A DNA stretch of 56,820 nt from Verrucomicrobiia bacterium (GTDB taxonomy: Bacteria > Verrucomicrobiota > Verrucomicrobiia > Limisphaerales > Fontisphaeraceae): assembly GCA_026414565.1 (NCBI GenBank), contig JAOAIT010000001.1, positions 1-56,820 on the forward strand, in the 5' to 3' direction. The translations under genes and the position numbers were made by a program. A model generated the notes under the pieces. The model searched no databases. It worked only from the letters and a program-made list of their open reading frames with translations, and was not told where the DNA came from. Position 1 is the stretch's first letter. Each line of letters starts with the position of its first letter. Positions 46,022 through 55,948 of this stretch are shown one piece after another.

Positions 46022-47659
46022 ATGAATGGGAAACAAGCAAGTTTGTGGCAGCGTTTTCAGCAGTATTACACGGAATACCCGGAGCTGGGCCTGGCGGTGG
46101 ACCTGAGCCGCATGGCGTTTTCGCCGGATTTCCTGGTGAAACTGGAGCCCGCCCTGCAGCGGGCCTATCAGGAAATGCAGGCCCTCGAGCAGGGCGCCCT
46201 GGCCAATGCGGATGAGCAGCGCATGGTGGGCCATTACTGGCTGCGCGCCCCGCATCTAATCCCCAAAAAACACCGCGCGCTGGCGCGGGAAATCACCCAG
46301 ACCATCGCCGACATCAAGGCCTTTGCCCGCGACGTGCACGAGGGCCGGGTGGCCGGTGCGCGCGGGCCCTTCAAAAATCTGCTGGTCATCGGCATTGGCG
46401 GCTCGGCCCTGGGGCCGCAGTTCCTCGCCCATGCGCTGGGGCATCCGCTGACCGACAAGCTGAATCTGTACTTCTTCGACAACACCGATCCCGACGGCAT
46501 GGACCGCGTGCTGGCGCCGCTGCTCATGGAGCTGGGGCAGACGTTGTGCCTGGTGATCTCCAAATCCGGCGGCACCAAGGAAACCCGCAACGGCATGGTG
46601 GAGGCCGCCGCCGCCTATGCCCGGGCCGGGCTGTGCTTTGGCGCACATGCGGTGGCCATCACGGCGCGCGGCCTGAACAGCCAGTTGGAGAAGCTGGCCC
46701 AGGAGGAAAAATGGCTGCGCATCTTCCCCATGTGGGACTGGGTGGGCGGCCGCACCAGTGTCACCTCGGCGGTGGGGCTGCTGCCGGCGGCGTTGCAGGG
46801 GCTGGACATTGACGCCCTGCTGGCCGGGGCGCAGGCCTGCGATGAAGTGACCCGCGAGCCCAACACGTCCCGCAATCCCGCCGCGCAACTGGCGGCCATG
46901 TGGTACTATGCCGGCCAGGGGCGCGGGGCGCGCGACATGGTGGTGCTGCCGTACAAGGACCGCCTGGAGCTGTTCTCCAAGTATCTGCAGCAGCTCGTCA
47001 TGGAATCGCTGGGCAAGGAGCTGGATCGCCAGGGCCGGCTCGTCTGCCAGGGGCTGACGGTGTACGGCAACAAAGGCTCCACCGACCAGCACGCCTACGT
47101 GCAGCAGTTGCGCGACGGCCTCAACAACTTTTTTGTGACGTTCATTGAGGTGCTGCGCGACCGCCAGGGCGCGAGCATCGCCGTGGAAGGCTCCGCCACC
47201 ACGGGCGATTTTCTCCAGGGCTTTTTGTTGGGCACGCGCCAGGCGTTGTGGGAAAACGGGCGCGAGTCCATCACCTTGACGCTGCGGGAGGTCTCGCCGT
47301 TCACCGTGGGCGTGCTGATTGCCTTGTTTGAGCGGGCGGTGGGCCTGTACGCCTCGCTGGTCAATCTCAACGCCTATCATCAACCCGGGGTGGAGGCCGG
47401 CAAAAAGGCGGCCGGGCAGGTGCTGGCCCTGCAGGAAAAGGTGCTGCAACACCTGGCGCGCCGGCCGGGCCGGCCGCAGAAACTGGCCGCGCTGGCCCGC
47501 GACTTGCAGGCGGAGGAGCACATCGAAACGCTGTTCAAGATTTGCGAGCACCTGGCGGCCAACCCGGAGCGCGGCGTTAGCAAGCAGGCGGGGCCTTCCC
47601 TGCCGGAGACCGCCTACGCCCTGGCCGGCCAGGGCCGCTCGCGCAAGGCCAAGGCTTGA
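46022..47659 (+). CDS. pgi: glucose-6-phosphate isomerase
   Basis: The 545-residue enzyme converts glucose 6-phosphate to fructose 6-phosphate. [15 protein letters not shown], the signature [17 protein letters not shown], and the C-terminal [15 protein letters not shown] are visible. The ATG at 46022 is preceded by a G-rich tract; a GTG two codons upstream is an alternative start. The gene stands alone, with the lone T-run hairpin 77 bases upstream. Confidence 0.96.
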   Translation: MNGKQASLWQRFQQYYTEYPELGLAVDLSRMAFSPDFLVKLEPALQRAYQEMQALEQGALANADEQRMVGHYWLRAPHLIPKKHRALAREITQTIADIKAFARDVHEGRVAGARGPFKNLLVIGIGGSALGPQFLAHALGHPLTDKLNLYFFDNTDPDGMDRVLAPLLMELGQTLCLVISKSGGTKETRNGMVEAAAAYARAGLCFGAHAVAITARGLNSQLEKLAQEEKWLRIFPMWDWVGGRTSVTSAVGLLPAALQGLDIDALLAGAQACDEVTREPNTSRNPAAQLAAMWYYAGQGRGARDMVVLPYKDRLELFSKYLQQLVMESLGKELDRQGRLVCQGLTVYGNKGSTDQHAYVQQLRDGLNNFFVTFIEVLRDRQGASIAVEGSATTGDFLQGFLLGTRQALWENGRESITLTLREVSPFTVGVLIALFERAVGLYASLVNLNAYHQPGVEAGKKAAGQVLALQEKVLQHLARRPGRPQKLAALARDLQAEEHIETLFKICEHLAANPERGVSKQAGPSLPETAYALAGQGRSRKAKA

Positions 47660-47729
47660 CCGGGCGACGGGCGGCCTCGGCTCCGGTGGGGGGACGGAAG
47701 CGCATGGTGCGCGGAAAGGTCAAACGGGC

Positions 47730-48869
47730 ATGACGCTGGCGGTGTGGATATTTGCCGGTCTGGCGGGCGTGAGCCTGGGGCTGCTGCTCTGGCAATGGAT
47801 CGCCGCCTGGCGGTTTCCCCTGCATCAGCGCATTGCCCGGCCCGGCTTTGCCCCGGCGGTCACGCTGTTCAAGCCGCTCAAAGGTTGCGATGCCGAGACG
47901 CGCGCCTGTCTGGAGAGCTGGCTCACCCAGGATTACGGCGGCCCGGTGCAGGTGTTGTTTGGGGTGGCGTCCGAACTGGATCCGGTGGTGGCCGTGGTGC
48001 GCGAGCTGCTGGCCGCCCATCCCCGGAGCGACGCCCAGCTCATGATCTGCCCGGAATCCCGGGGCGCCAACGCCAAAGTATCCACGCTTCTGCAACTGGC
48101 CCCCGCCGCGCGGCATGAGTTGTGGATCATCAGTGATGCCGATGTGCGCGTGCCGCGGGATTTTCTGGCCAACGTGGTGGCGCCTTTTCACATGCGTGAA
48201 ACGGGGCTGGTGACCTGTTTTTATGCGCTGGCCAATCCCACCACGCTGGCCATGCGCTGCGAGGCGGTGGCGGTGAATGGGGACTTCTGGAGCCAGGTGT
48301 TGCAGGCCAACTCGCTGCGCCCGATGCAGTTTGCCCTGGGCGCCGTCATGGCCGTCCGCCGCCGCGCCTTGCAGGAGGCCGGGGGCTTTGAGGCGCTCAA
48401 AGATTTGCTGGCCGATGATTACCACCTCGGCCGCCGCGTGGCCGGGCGCGGCTGGCGCATCGAGCTGTGCCCGGTGGTGGTGGGCTGCTGGGAGGCGCCG
48501 CAGGGATGGGCGCAGGTCTTCCGGCATCAACTGCGCTGGGCGCGCACCATCCGCGCCTGCCAGCCCGTGCCCTATTTTTTCAGCCTCTTGAGCAACGGCA
48601 CGCTGTGGCCCGCGCTGATGATGCTCGCCGGCTGGAGTCTGCCCTGGACGGGGGCGGGGTGTTTGCTGATTGCCGTGCGCGCCGCCGCCAGTCTGTGGCT
48701 GCAACACCGGCTCACCCGGCAGCGCGGGCATTTGTTCTACGATTTTCTGGTCGTGGTCAAAGACTTCATGCAGGCCGCCGTGTGGCTGCTGGCCTTCACC
48801 GGCAACACCATCGAATGGCGCGGACAAAAAGCGCGCGTCACCCGCGACGGACAACTGATTGCCCCTTGA
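47730..48869 (+). CDS. GT21-type (ceramide glucosyltransferase/HpnI-like) glycosyltransferase
   Basis: The 379-residue enzyme starts with a membrane helix (AVWIFAGLAGVSLGLLLWQWIAA) and has the GT21 features. VTLFKPLKGCD, IISDADVRVP (D136/D138), LADDYHLGRRV and the Q/RxxRW-like HQLRWART are all present. It ends in one or two more hydrophobic helices. Bacterial members act on ceramide-like or hopanoid lipids. The true start ATG 47730 is well downstream of the pgi stop; the frame further upstream only mirrors pgi. The acceptor lipid is not determined by sequence. Confidence 0.85.
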   Translation: MTLAVWIFAGLAGVSLGLLLWQWIAAWRFPLHQRIARPGFAPAVTLFKPLKGCDAETRACLESWLTQDYGGPVQVLFGVASELDPVVAVVRELLAAHPRSDAQLMICPESRGANAKVSTLLQLAPAARHELWIISDADVRVPRDFLANVVAPFHMRETGLVTCFYALANPTTLAMRCEAVAVNGDFWSQVLQANSLRPMQFALGAVMAVRRRALQEAGGFEALKDLLADDYHLGRRVAGRGWRIELCPVVVGCWEAPQGWAQVFRHQLRWARTIRACQPVPYFFSLLSNGTLWPALMMLAGWSLPWTGAGCLLIAVRAAASLWLQHRLTRQRGHLFYDFLVVVKDFMQAAVWLLAFTGNTIEWRGQKARVTRDGQLIAP

Positions 48870-48900
48870 CGCTCCCGCCCGGCCAACGCAAGTTAGCCGC

Positions 48901-50472
48901 ATGCAAAGCACCGCCCGCCCGCCTGGTCCCCCCTCCCGCCGCGTGTTTGTTGCGCGTGTCCTGCAAACCGGCGCCTTGGCGCTGGCGGGGCCGGGATTTT
49001 TGCGGGCCGCCGCCGGGCCGGCGGTGCTCACCCCGGGGCGCCCCGTCCTCACCCACGGCATCGCCAGCGGCGATGTGACCGCCGACACCGCTGTGATCTG
49101 GAGCCGCACCGACCGCCCCGCGCGCATGTACGTGGAATGGAGCACGGTGGAATCCCTCGCCCAAAGCCGCAAGGTGGTGGGGCCGCTGGCGCTCGCCTAT
49201 TCCGATTTCACCGCCAAGACCCTGCTGACCGGCCTGCCGCCCGGCCAGCGGATTTTTTACCAGGTGCAGTTCGTCACGCCGGAGGGGGCAGCCAGCGAGC
49301 CGTTGCGCGGCACGCTGGTCACCGCTCCGCAGGATCGGCGCTCGGTCCGGCTGGCGTGGTCGGGCGACACCTGCGGCCAGGGCTACGGCATTGATGAAAC
49401 GCGCGGCGGCTTTCTCGCCTACCGCACGCTGTTGCATCTGCGCCCGGACGTGTTCATCCACAGCGGCGACTGGATTTACGCGGACAACCCCCTGGAGCCG
49501 CAACGCAAGCTGCCCGGCGGGGGCGTCTGGCGCAATCTCGTGGCCGAGGGCAAGGAAAAGGTGGCTGAAACACTGGACGAATTCCGCGGCAACTACCGCT
49601 ACAATCTCCTGGACCGTCACTACCGCGCCTTTCACGCCGCCGTGGCCACGCTGGGACAGTGGGATGATCATGAAGTGCGCAACAACTGGTATCCCGGCCA
49701 GGTGCTTGATGATAAACGCTACACCGAGAAGGATGTGGACCGGCTCTTCCGCCGCGCCCAGCGGGCGTTTTGGGAATATGTGCCCCTGCGGCCGGATCCG
49801 CAGTTGCGGATTTACCGGCACATCCCCCGCGGCCCCTTGTGCGATGTTTTCCTCCTCGACTGCCGCACCTACCGCGGCCCCAACGGCCCCAACCGCCAGA
49901 CTGAACGCGGGCCGGAGACCGCCTTCCTGGGCGAGGCCCAACTGGAATGGCTCAAGCGCGCCCTGCAGGCCAGCCGCGCCACGTGGAAAATCATCGCCAA
50001 TGACATGCCCATCGGCATGTTGATTCCCGACACGCGCGGCACGTTTGAAAACTGCTCCAACGGCAACGGCCCCCCGCTGGGGCGGGAGCTGGAGTTTGCC
50101 GAATTGTTGTCCTTCATCAAGGCGCAGCGCCTCCGCAACGTGGTGTGGCTCACCGCCGATGTGCACCACGCCATCACCCACCATTACCATCCCGATCGCG
50201 CCGTGTTCAAAGACTTCGAGCCGTTTTGGGAATTTGTCAGCGGCCCCCTGCACGCCGGCACCTACGGGCCGGGGCAGTTGGACAACACCTTTGGGCCCCG
50301 CGTGGAATGGAACTCCCGCGCCCCGGGCGCGCCGGAGGCCGGGCCGTTCAATGACCAGCAGTTTATTGGCGTGGTGGACATCGAAGGCCCTTCCGGCCGC
50401 CTGACCGTCACGCACTACAACCGCGACGGCCAGGCCCTGGCCTCCACCACCCTGGAACCCGAGGCGGCCTGA
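48901..50472 (+). CDS. phoD: PhoD-family alkaline phosphatase/phosphodiesterase, Tat-exported
   Basis: The 523-residue protein begins with a twin-arginine signal (SRRVFVARVLQTGALALAGPGFLRAAA). The PhoD N-terminal Ig-like domain and the metallophosphatase core follow, with motifs GDTCGQGYG, HSGDWIYAD, QWDDHEVRNNW and TADVHHAITHHYHPD. The enzyme releases phosphate from organic phosphates or teichoic-acid-like esters outside the membrane. It follows the GT21 gene by 31 bases and may be cotranscribed with it. Confidence 0.92.
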   Translation: MQSTARPPGPPSRRVFVARVLQTGALALAGPGFLRAAAGPAVLTPGRPVLTHGIASGDVTADTAVIWSRTDRPARMYVEWSTVESLAQSRKVVGPLALAYSDFTAKTLLTGLPPGQRIFYQVQFVTPEGAASEPLRGTLVTAPQDRRSVRLAWSGDTCGQGYGIDETRGGFLAYRTLLHLRPDVFIHSGDWIYADNPLEPQRKLPGGGVWRNLVAEGKEKVAETLDEFRGNYRYNLLDRHYRAFHAAVATLGQWDDHEVRNNWYPGQVLDDKRYTEKDVDRLFRRAQRAFWEYVPLRPDPQLRIYRHIPRGPLCDVFLLDCRTYRGPNGPNRQTERGPETAFLGEAQLEWLKRALQASRATWKIIANDMPIGMLIPDTRGTFENCSNGNGPPLGRELEFAELLSFIKAQRLRNVVWLTADVHHAITHHYHPDRAVFKDFEPFWEFVSGPLHAGTYGPGQLDNTFGPRVEWNSRAPGAPEAGPFNDQQFIGVVDIEGPSGRLTVTHYNRDGQALASTTLEPEAA

Positions 50473-50492
50473 GGCCCCGCCCCCCTGCTCCC

Positions 50493-53400
50493 ATGAACAT
50501 CCGTTTCCTCCTCGGCCCGGCAGGCAGCGGCAAAACCTGGCAATGCGTCAAGGAAATCCGGGAGGAGCTGCTCCGCCGCCCGCTTGGCCCGCCCCTGATT
50601 TTGCTGGCGCCGCGCCAGGCCACCTTCCAACTGGAACGGCTCCTGCTCGCCGATGGAACCCTCCCGGGCTACACCCGGCTTTCCATACTCTCTTTTGCCC
50701 GCCTGGCCGACTATTTGCTGGCGGTTTTGGGCGGCGCCCGCCCCCGCATGTTGAGCGAGGAAGGCCGGGTGATGGTGCTGCGGGCCTTGCTGCAACAACA
50801 CGAGGATGACTTGAAGATTTTCAAATCCAGCGTCCGCCGGGCCGGTTTCGCGCCCGAACTCAGCCGCTGGCTGCGCGAGCTGCAACAACAGCAGGTGACG
50901 CCGGAGTGTCTGGCAAAGGCCGCCCAAGCCCTGGCTCAAAGCCCGGCCCTGGCGGACAAATTGAACGACACCGCCCGCCTGTTCCGGGCCTTCCAACAAT
51001 GGCTGCAGGACCACGCCCTGGTGGAAGCCGAAGGACTCCTGCCGCTGGCCGCCGCAAGGCTGCGCCAAGCGCACCGCCAGCAGCCGCCCCTGCACATCGC
51101 CGGTTTGTGGATGGACGGCTTTGCGGACCTCACGCCGCAGGAGGTGGATTTTTTGGCGGCGCTGGCGCCCCATTGCGCGCAGATGACGCTGGCCTTTTGT
51201 GCCGACAAACTGGCGGAAGAAGACCTGCCGCCGCTGCATCCGCAGGCGGTGGTGATGCGCACCGTGCGACGCTGCGCCGAGGCCCTGAGCGCGCTGGTCA
51301 ACGCGCACCCCAGTTACGCCACCTTGGGCCGCGCCTCCGGCCTCACCCGCTTTGCCGCCTCCCCGGCGCTGGCGCATCTCGAGCGCCACTGGGCCGACTC
51401 CCTGCCGCCGGCCTTTCCCGAGGCCACCCCGGCCCTGCGCCTGGTGGCCTGCGCCAACCCGGAGGCCGAGGTGATCTGTGCCGCGCGCGAAATCCTGCAA
51501 CACGTCAGGCGCGGCGGCCGCTTCCGGGAGCTGGCCGTGCTCACCCGCCGGCTGGATTCGCATGCGGCGTACCTGAAGCGCATCTTCCGCCGCTACGAAA
51601 TCCCCTTTTTCCTGGATCAACGCGAGCCGATGGCCCATCACCCCCTGGCCGAGCTGACCCGTTATGCCCTCCGCGTCGTGGCCTTCGGCTGGAAAAACGC
51701 CGACTGGCTGGGCGCGCTCAAATCCGGTTTGACGCCCATCGCCCCCGAGCAACTCGACGCCCTGGAAAATCTCGTCCTGGAGTTGGGGTTGGACGGCGAA
51801 CGCTGGCTGAACTCGTGGCAGAATGAGCCTTCCGAGGCGGCCAATTATGAATCCTGGCGCGCCAGGCTGGTGCCGCCCTTCCGCCAACTGCGCGAGACCC
51901 TTCGCCGCCATCCGGGCGGCGTCACGGGGGGCGACCTCGCCCGCGGCCTGCGGCAGCTCTACGAGGAGCTGGGAGTGGCGGAAACCCTGCAACGATGGGC
52001 GGAACAAACCACCCCCGGGCCGGCAGCCCTGCCTCCCGCCGCACATGCCACCGTCTGGCAGATGGTGGAGCAATGGCTGGAAACCGTGGAGCTGGCCTTG
52101 GGGGATCATCGGCTGCCGGTGGCGGAATGGCTGCCCATCCTTGAATCCGGCCTCAGCCAGCTCAGCGTGGGCATCATCCCGCCCGCCATGGACCAGGTGT
52201 TGGTGGGGGCGGTGGACCGCTCCCGCCAGCCGGAGATCAAAACGTTGATATTGCTGGGCCTCAATGAGGGCCTCTTTCCCGCGCCGCCGGAGCCGCCCCT
52301 CCTGCTCACCGAGGAGGAGCGCACCCAACTGGAGCAGCAAGGGAAGCTGCCCCTGGGGCTGAGCCTCCTGGGCCGGCAGGGCGCCGAGCGGTATCTGGCC
52401 TACATCGCCTGCACGCGGGCGGCGTCCCGTCTGGTGGTCACCCGCGCCCAGGCCGGCGCCGAGGGCCAGCCGCTGAATCCCTCGCTCTTTTATCTGCGCC
52501 TTCAACAGATGTTTCCCCAAGTCCAGGAAGAGCGCTTCACCGGCGAGGTGGAACCCCGGCACAGTCTGCATGCCTCCGAATTGCTGCCCGCCCTCCTGGC
52601 CGGGCGGGACTGGCCGGAGGCTCATCGGGACATCATCCCGGCGCCGCTGGAACAGCTCAAACATTATGCCCCGGATGAATGGCTCGGCCCCGCCATGCTC
52701 GAGCAGCTTTTCGGCCACACGCTGACCACCAGCATCAGCGCGCTGGAAACTTATGCCGCCTGCCCCTTCCGCTATTTCGTGGAGCGCATCCTCCGGGCCG
52801 GCGAGCGGCCCCTGTTTGCCATGGACGACATGCAGCGCGGCTCCTTCCTCCATGAAGTCCTGGCCCATTTCCACCACGCCGTTTGTCAGGCGGAAAAACA
52901 ATGGCGCGATTTGTCGCCCGCGGAAGCCGGGGAGTTGCTGCGAAAGGTGGCGCAGGAGGTGGCGGATCAGTTTAATTATGGCCTCATGCAGGCCGGTGTG
53001 CGCCATCAATTTCTGCGGGATTCCCTGGTGGAGCGCCTGGAGGCCTACGTGGCCCAGGCGGTCAGGTGGATGAGCGTTTATCAGTTGAATCCCTTCCGGG
53101 TGGAGCTGGCCTTCGGCATGCCCGAGGACGCCTCAGACAAGGCGGCTCTGCCCGCCTGGGAGCTGCCCCTCGAGGGCAACAAAACCCTGCGCTTGATGGG
53201 GCGCATTGACCGCGTGGATATTTATAAGCCGTCCGATGGCTCGCCGCCTCTGGCAGTGGTGCTGGATTACAAATCACGCGAAAAACAGATGGAAGATTTG
53301 CGGCTGCATCACGGGCTCGATTTGCAGCTCCTCGCCTACTTGAACGTGGTGCATCTCATGCCCGAAATGGCCGGCGCGGCGGGCGTGAACGCGCTGCAAC

Positions 53401-53861
53401 CGTTGGGCGCCTTTTACGTCAGCATGCTGGCCAGCCCGAAACCCGCCAGCAATCGGGCCAAGGCCCTGAAAGAAAAGATGGCCGAGGGCCCGGCTTTTCC
53501 GCACCACGGCCGCTTCGATGCAGCTCACTGGCGGCTCCTCAACGCCAAGCCTGAGCAGAACGGCCAATGCTCCGGGCCGGTGCGTTTCCAATTTAAAAAC
53601 GGTGGCCCCTCCGGCAAGGCTGTCATGGACTCATTGGCTTTCCAGGCCTTGTTGGAGCAAAACCTGCAGCACCTGCGCAACTTTGGCTCCCGCATTTTGA
53701 AGGGGGACATGCGGGTGGACCCCTGCGTCATCAAAGACACCTCGGCTTGTGATTACTGTCCCTGCAGCGCGGTGTGCCGCATTGATCCTTGGCGGCATGC
53801 ATTCCGGCGGCTCGCCGCCCCACCCAAGGCTGGCCAGACCGCTAACACAACGCCAGCATGA
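50493..53861 (+). CDS. addB: AddB-like helicase/nuclease subunit
   Basis: The 1122-residue protein has a Walker A GPAGSGKT at 8-15, a long superfamily 1-like helicase-inactive body, and a C-terminal RecB-family nuclease. The nuclease is seen as YAACPFRYF, GRIDRVD, VVLDYKS and the iron-sulfur cysteines in DPCVIKD and CDYCPCSAVC. AddB works with AddA to process double-strand DNA ends for recombination and to degrade phage DNA. No addA gene is in the window, whereas addA usually adjoins addB. ATG 50493 lies 20 bases after phoD; the end overlaps gluQ by ATGA. Confidence 0.88.
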   Translation: MNIRFLLGPAGSGKTWQCVKEIREELLRRPLGPPLILLAPRQATFQLERLLLADGTLPGYTRLSILSFARLADYLLAVLGGARPRMLSEEGRVMVLRALLQQHEDDLKIFKSSVRRAGFAPELSRWLRELQQQQVTPECLAKAAQALAQSPALADKLNDTARLFRAFQQWLQDHALVEAEGLLPLAAARLRQAHRQQPPLHIAGLWMDGFADLTPQEVDFLAALAPHCAQMTLAFCADKLAEEDLPPLHPQAVVMRTVRRCAEALSALVNAHPSYATLGRASGLTRFAASPALAHLERHWADSLPPAFPEATPALRLVACANPEAEVICAAREILQHVRRGGRFRELAVLTRRLDSHAAYLKRIFRRYEIPFFLDQREPMAHHPLAELTRYALRVVAFGWKNADWLGALKSGLTPIAPEQLDALENLVLELGLDGERWLNSWQNEPSEAANYESWRARLVPPFRQLRETLRRHPGGVTGGDLARGLRQLYEELGVAETLQRWAEQTTPGPAALPPAAHATVWQMVEQWLETVELALGDHRLPVAEWLPILESGLSQLSVGIIPPAMDQVLVGAVDRSRQPEIKTLILLGLNEGLFPAPPEPPLLLTEEERTQLEQQGKLPLGLSLLGRQGAERYLAYIACTRAASRLVVTRAQAGAEGQPLNPSLFYLRLQQMFPQVQEERFTGEVEPRHSLHASELLPALLAGRDWPEAHRDIIPAPLEQLKHYAPDEWLGPAMLEQLFGHTLTTSISALETYAACPFRYFVERILRAGERPLFAMDDMQRGSFLHEVLAHFHHAVCQAEKQWRDLSPAEAGELLRKVAQEVADQFNYGLMQAGVRHQFLRDSLVERLEAYVAQAVRWMSVYQLNPFRVELAFGMPEDASDKAALPAWELPLEGNKTLRLMGRIDRVDIYKPSDGSPPLAVVLDYKSREKQMEDLRLHHGLDLQLLAYLNVVHLMPEMAGAAGVNALQPLGAFYVSMLASPKPASNRAKALKEKMAEGPAFPHHGRFDAAHWRLLNAKPEQNGQCSGPVRFQFKNGGPSGKAVMDSLAFQALLEQNLQHLRNFGSRILKGDMRVDPCVIKDTSACDYCPCSAVCRIDPWRHAFRRLAAPPKAGQTANTTPA

Positions 53862-54763
53862 GCGGCGGGCTTCCTTATCGCGGACGACTGGCACCCTCGC
53901 CCACCGGTTACCTGCACCTGGGCCATGCGCGCACCTTTTGGGTGGCCTGGTGGCGCGCCCGCCAGCGCGGCGGGATCCTTGTCTTGCGCAACGAAGATTT
54001 GGACCGCGATCGCTGCCGCCCCCCGTTTGTCACCGCCATGCTCGAGGACTTGCGCTGGCTGGGCCTGGACTGGCAGGAAGGACCCGACTGCGGCGGGCCG
54101 CATGCGCCCTATGACCAGAGCCGCCGCCAAACCGCCTACGTCGCCGTGTTTGAACAATTGCGCGCCACCGGCCTGATCTACCCCTGCACCTGCTCGCGCA
54201 AGGAGGTCCTGCAGGCCCTGGGCGCCCCCCATGCCGGCGAGGAAGAACCCGTGTACCCCGGCACCTGCCGGCCGGAAAACCGCCCCGAGCCGATCCTCCT
54301 CGCCCGCCCCGCCCAGCTCCGGCACCGCGACGCCCGGGGCCGCCGCGTCAACTGGCGTTTCCGGGTCCCGGACGGCGAGCGCCTGGATTTTGTGGACGGC
54401 GCCGCCGGGCCGCAAAGCTTTGTGGCCGGCCGCGATTTTGGGGACTTTGTCGTGTGGCGGCATGATGATCTGCCATCTTACCAGCTTGCCGTCGTGGCAG
54501 ACGATCATGCCATGCGCATCACCGAGGTCGTGCGCGGCGCCGACCTCCTCCTCTCCACCGCCCGCCAGCTCCTCTTGTACCGGGCGCTGGGTTGGCCACC
54601 GCCCGCCTTCTTCCATGTCCCCCTCATGACCGACGCGCAAGGCCGGCGTCTGGCCAAACGGCACGATGCCCTGAGCCTGCGCGCCCTCCGCGCCGCGGGG
54701 GCCGCACCCGCCGCGTGGCACGAAGAATGGGCCGCCTGGCTGCAGCAGGCCCTTCCGGCGTGA
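53858..54763 (+). CDS. gluQ: glutamyl-Q tRNA(Asp) synthetase
   Basis: The 301-residue protein is a glutamyl-tRNA synthetase catalytic domain without the anticodon-binding part. RLAPSPTGYLHLGHA carries the HIGH motif, RRLAKRHDA the KMSKS equivalent, and CTCSR...YPGTC the zinc knuckle. It charges the queuosine of tRNA-Asp with glutamate. ATG 53858 overlaps the addB stop codon. Coupling with addB looks coincidental in function. Confidence 0.94.
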   Translation: MSGGLPYRGRLAPSPTGYLHLGHARTFWVAWWRARQRGGILVLRNEDLDRDRCRPPFVTAMLEDLRWLGLDWQEGPDCGGPHAPYDQSRRQTAYVAVFEQLRATGLIYPCTCSRKEVLQALGAPHAGEEEPVYPGTCRPENRPEPILLARPAQLRHRDARGRRVNWRFRVPDGERLDFVDGAAGPQSFVAGRDFGDFVVWRHDDLPSYQLAVVADDHAMRITEVVRGADLLLSTARQLLLYRALGWPPPAFFHVPLMTDAQGRRLAKRHDALSLRALRAAGAAPAAWHEEWAAWLQQALPA

Positions 54764-54938
54764 GTCCGGCCAATCCTCCACCCCGCCGGACAACCGGCCC
54801 CCTGGGAAGGCTTCGCTGCCCCTCCGGCAACCGCCCCGCGCCCGGCGCGATGCCAAACTGATGCCTGCCCCCGCCAGGTTTGCCTTCATGCGCATGTCTG
54901 CACTTGCGGGAGCCGCCCGGCTGAAGCATCATAGGGCC

Positions 54939-55229
54939 ATGGGTCTACCCCAACATCCGGTCACACTGACTCCGGAACAAATTGCGGATTTGAATCAGAA
55001 GCTTTCAGCCATGCGGCACAGCATCAACAATCATCTGGCGTTGTTTGCCGCCGCGGGCGAAATCTTGCAAATCAAGCCGGAGTCCGCGGGCCGGGTGGCC
55101 GGTTACCTGCAGGAGCGGCCCGCGCAAATCAGCCAGGAAATCCGGCGGTTTTCCGATGAATTCGAGCGGGTCTTCGGCATCACCCGCGAGCCTGAACGCG
55201 AGGCCGACGGAAAGCAGGCCCAATCTTAA
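54939..55229 (+). CDS. uncharacterised 96-residue protein with a histidine-box-like helix
   Basis: ATG 54939 starts MGLPQHPVTLTPEQ. The middle segment AMRHSINNHLALFAAAGEILQIKP resembles the H-box helix of histidine kinases (RHxINN pattern), and SQEIRRFSDEFERVF continues as a second helix, so a two-helix dimer such as an Hpt/DHp-like domain is possible. No ATPase domain is present. It overlaps the glutaredoxin gene by four bases, end to end on opposite strands. The function is unknown. Confidence 0.6.
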   Translation: MGLPQHPVTLTPEQIADLNQKLSAMRHSINNHLALFAAAGEILQIKPESAGRVAGYLQERPAQISQEIRRFSDEFERVFGITREPEREADGKQAQS

Positions 55230-55477
55230 TCCCATCCCTGCTGCCGCCACCACTGCTCCAGTTGCCCGGTGTCAAAATCGGCCAGCACCCGGCCATCCAC
55301 TTCAATCACCGGCGCCAGCGTCTGCCCGCTGAGCGCATACATCTGGGCGCGGTATTCGGGATGCCCAATCACATCCAGCGCCTCGTACGGCAGTCCCCGC
55401 GCCTTCAGCCAGGCCTCCGCCTGATGACACCACGGACAATATGGTTTGATAAACAAGCGAATCGTGCGGGGACGCAT
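55226..55477 (-). CDS. glutaredoxin-like protein
   Basis: The 83-residue protein has the active-site motif CPWC in IKPYCPWCHQAE, the cis-Pro region LAPVIEVDG and a helical C-terminus, with no signal peptide. Class I glutaredoxins usually have CPYC; CPWC is a minor variant. It probably reduces disulfides with glutathione or another thiol. It lies 5 bases after the cupin gene on the same strand. Confidence 0.9.
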   Translation of the reverse strand: MRPRTIRLFIKPYCPWCHQAEAWLKARGLPYEALDVIGHPEYRAQMYALSGQTLAPVIEVDGRVLADFDTGQLEQWWRQQGWD

Positions 55478-55482
55478 GGGCT

Positions 55483-55848
55483 TCAGCTCTCCGTCAAAAA
55501 GGTGTCCGCGTGCTCATACGCGGGCGCGCAACAACACAACAACCGCAGCCGCTCCCGGCCGGTATTCCACAACTTGTGCCGCCGCCCCGGCGGAATGGCA
55601 ATTGCATCCCCGGCCTGCACCCGCCGCTCCTCCCCCTCGATGCGCATCCGGCCCTCGCCCTCCAGAATCAAATAGATCTCCTCCGTCCGGGCGTGGTAAT
55701 GCTCCACCGTCGCGCCGCCCACCGGCAAACACGCCTCCGCCAGGCTTTGGTTTTGCAGCGATGAATTCCGCGGCGAGAGCGCCTCACGAATCTCAGAGCC
55801 GTCTTTGGTGATGAATACCGGCTGGGCGTGGAGATTGACAACTTCCAT
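55483..55848 (-). CDS. small single-domain cupin protein
   Basis: The 121-residue protein has the two cupin motifs: [30 protein letters not shown], and [16 protein letters not shown]. Three His and a Glu form a metal site. ATG 55848 is used, since the frame further upstream runs into tRNA-Ala. It likely binds a small organic ligand and may sense or isomerise it. Five bases separate it from the glutaredoxin gene, so the two form an operon. Confidence 0.85.
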   Translation of the reverse strand: MEVVNLHAQPVFITKDGSEIREALSPRNSSLQNQSLAEACLPVGGATVEHYHARTEEIYLILEGEGRMRIEGEERRVQAGDAIAIPPGRRHKLWNTGRERLRLLCCCAPAYEHADTFLTES

Positions 55849-55872
55849 AATCAGGCGGGCGGCCCTGGGGAC

Positions 55873-55948
55873 TGGTGGAGCCGAGGGGAGTCGAACCCCT
55901 GACCTTCTCATTGCGAACGAGACGCTCTACCAACTGAGCTACGACCCC
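55873..55948 (-). tRNA. tRNA-Ala(CGC)
   Basis: The cloverleaf is read on the minus strand. The acceptor pairs GGGGTCG with CGGCTCC, and the D arm is AGCTCAGTTGGTAGAGCG. The anticodon stem-loop is TCTCG-TTCGCAA-TGAGA with anticodon CGC, and the T loop is TTCGACT. CCA is encoded at 55875-55873. It lies 25 bases upstream of the cupin gene. Confidence 0.95.

Noticed and set aside
50415-53009. 864-residue minus-strand frame over addB
   Set aside because: The plus-strand product has Walker A, nuclease and iron-sulfur motifs; the opposite frame has none.
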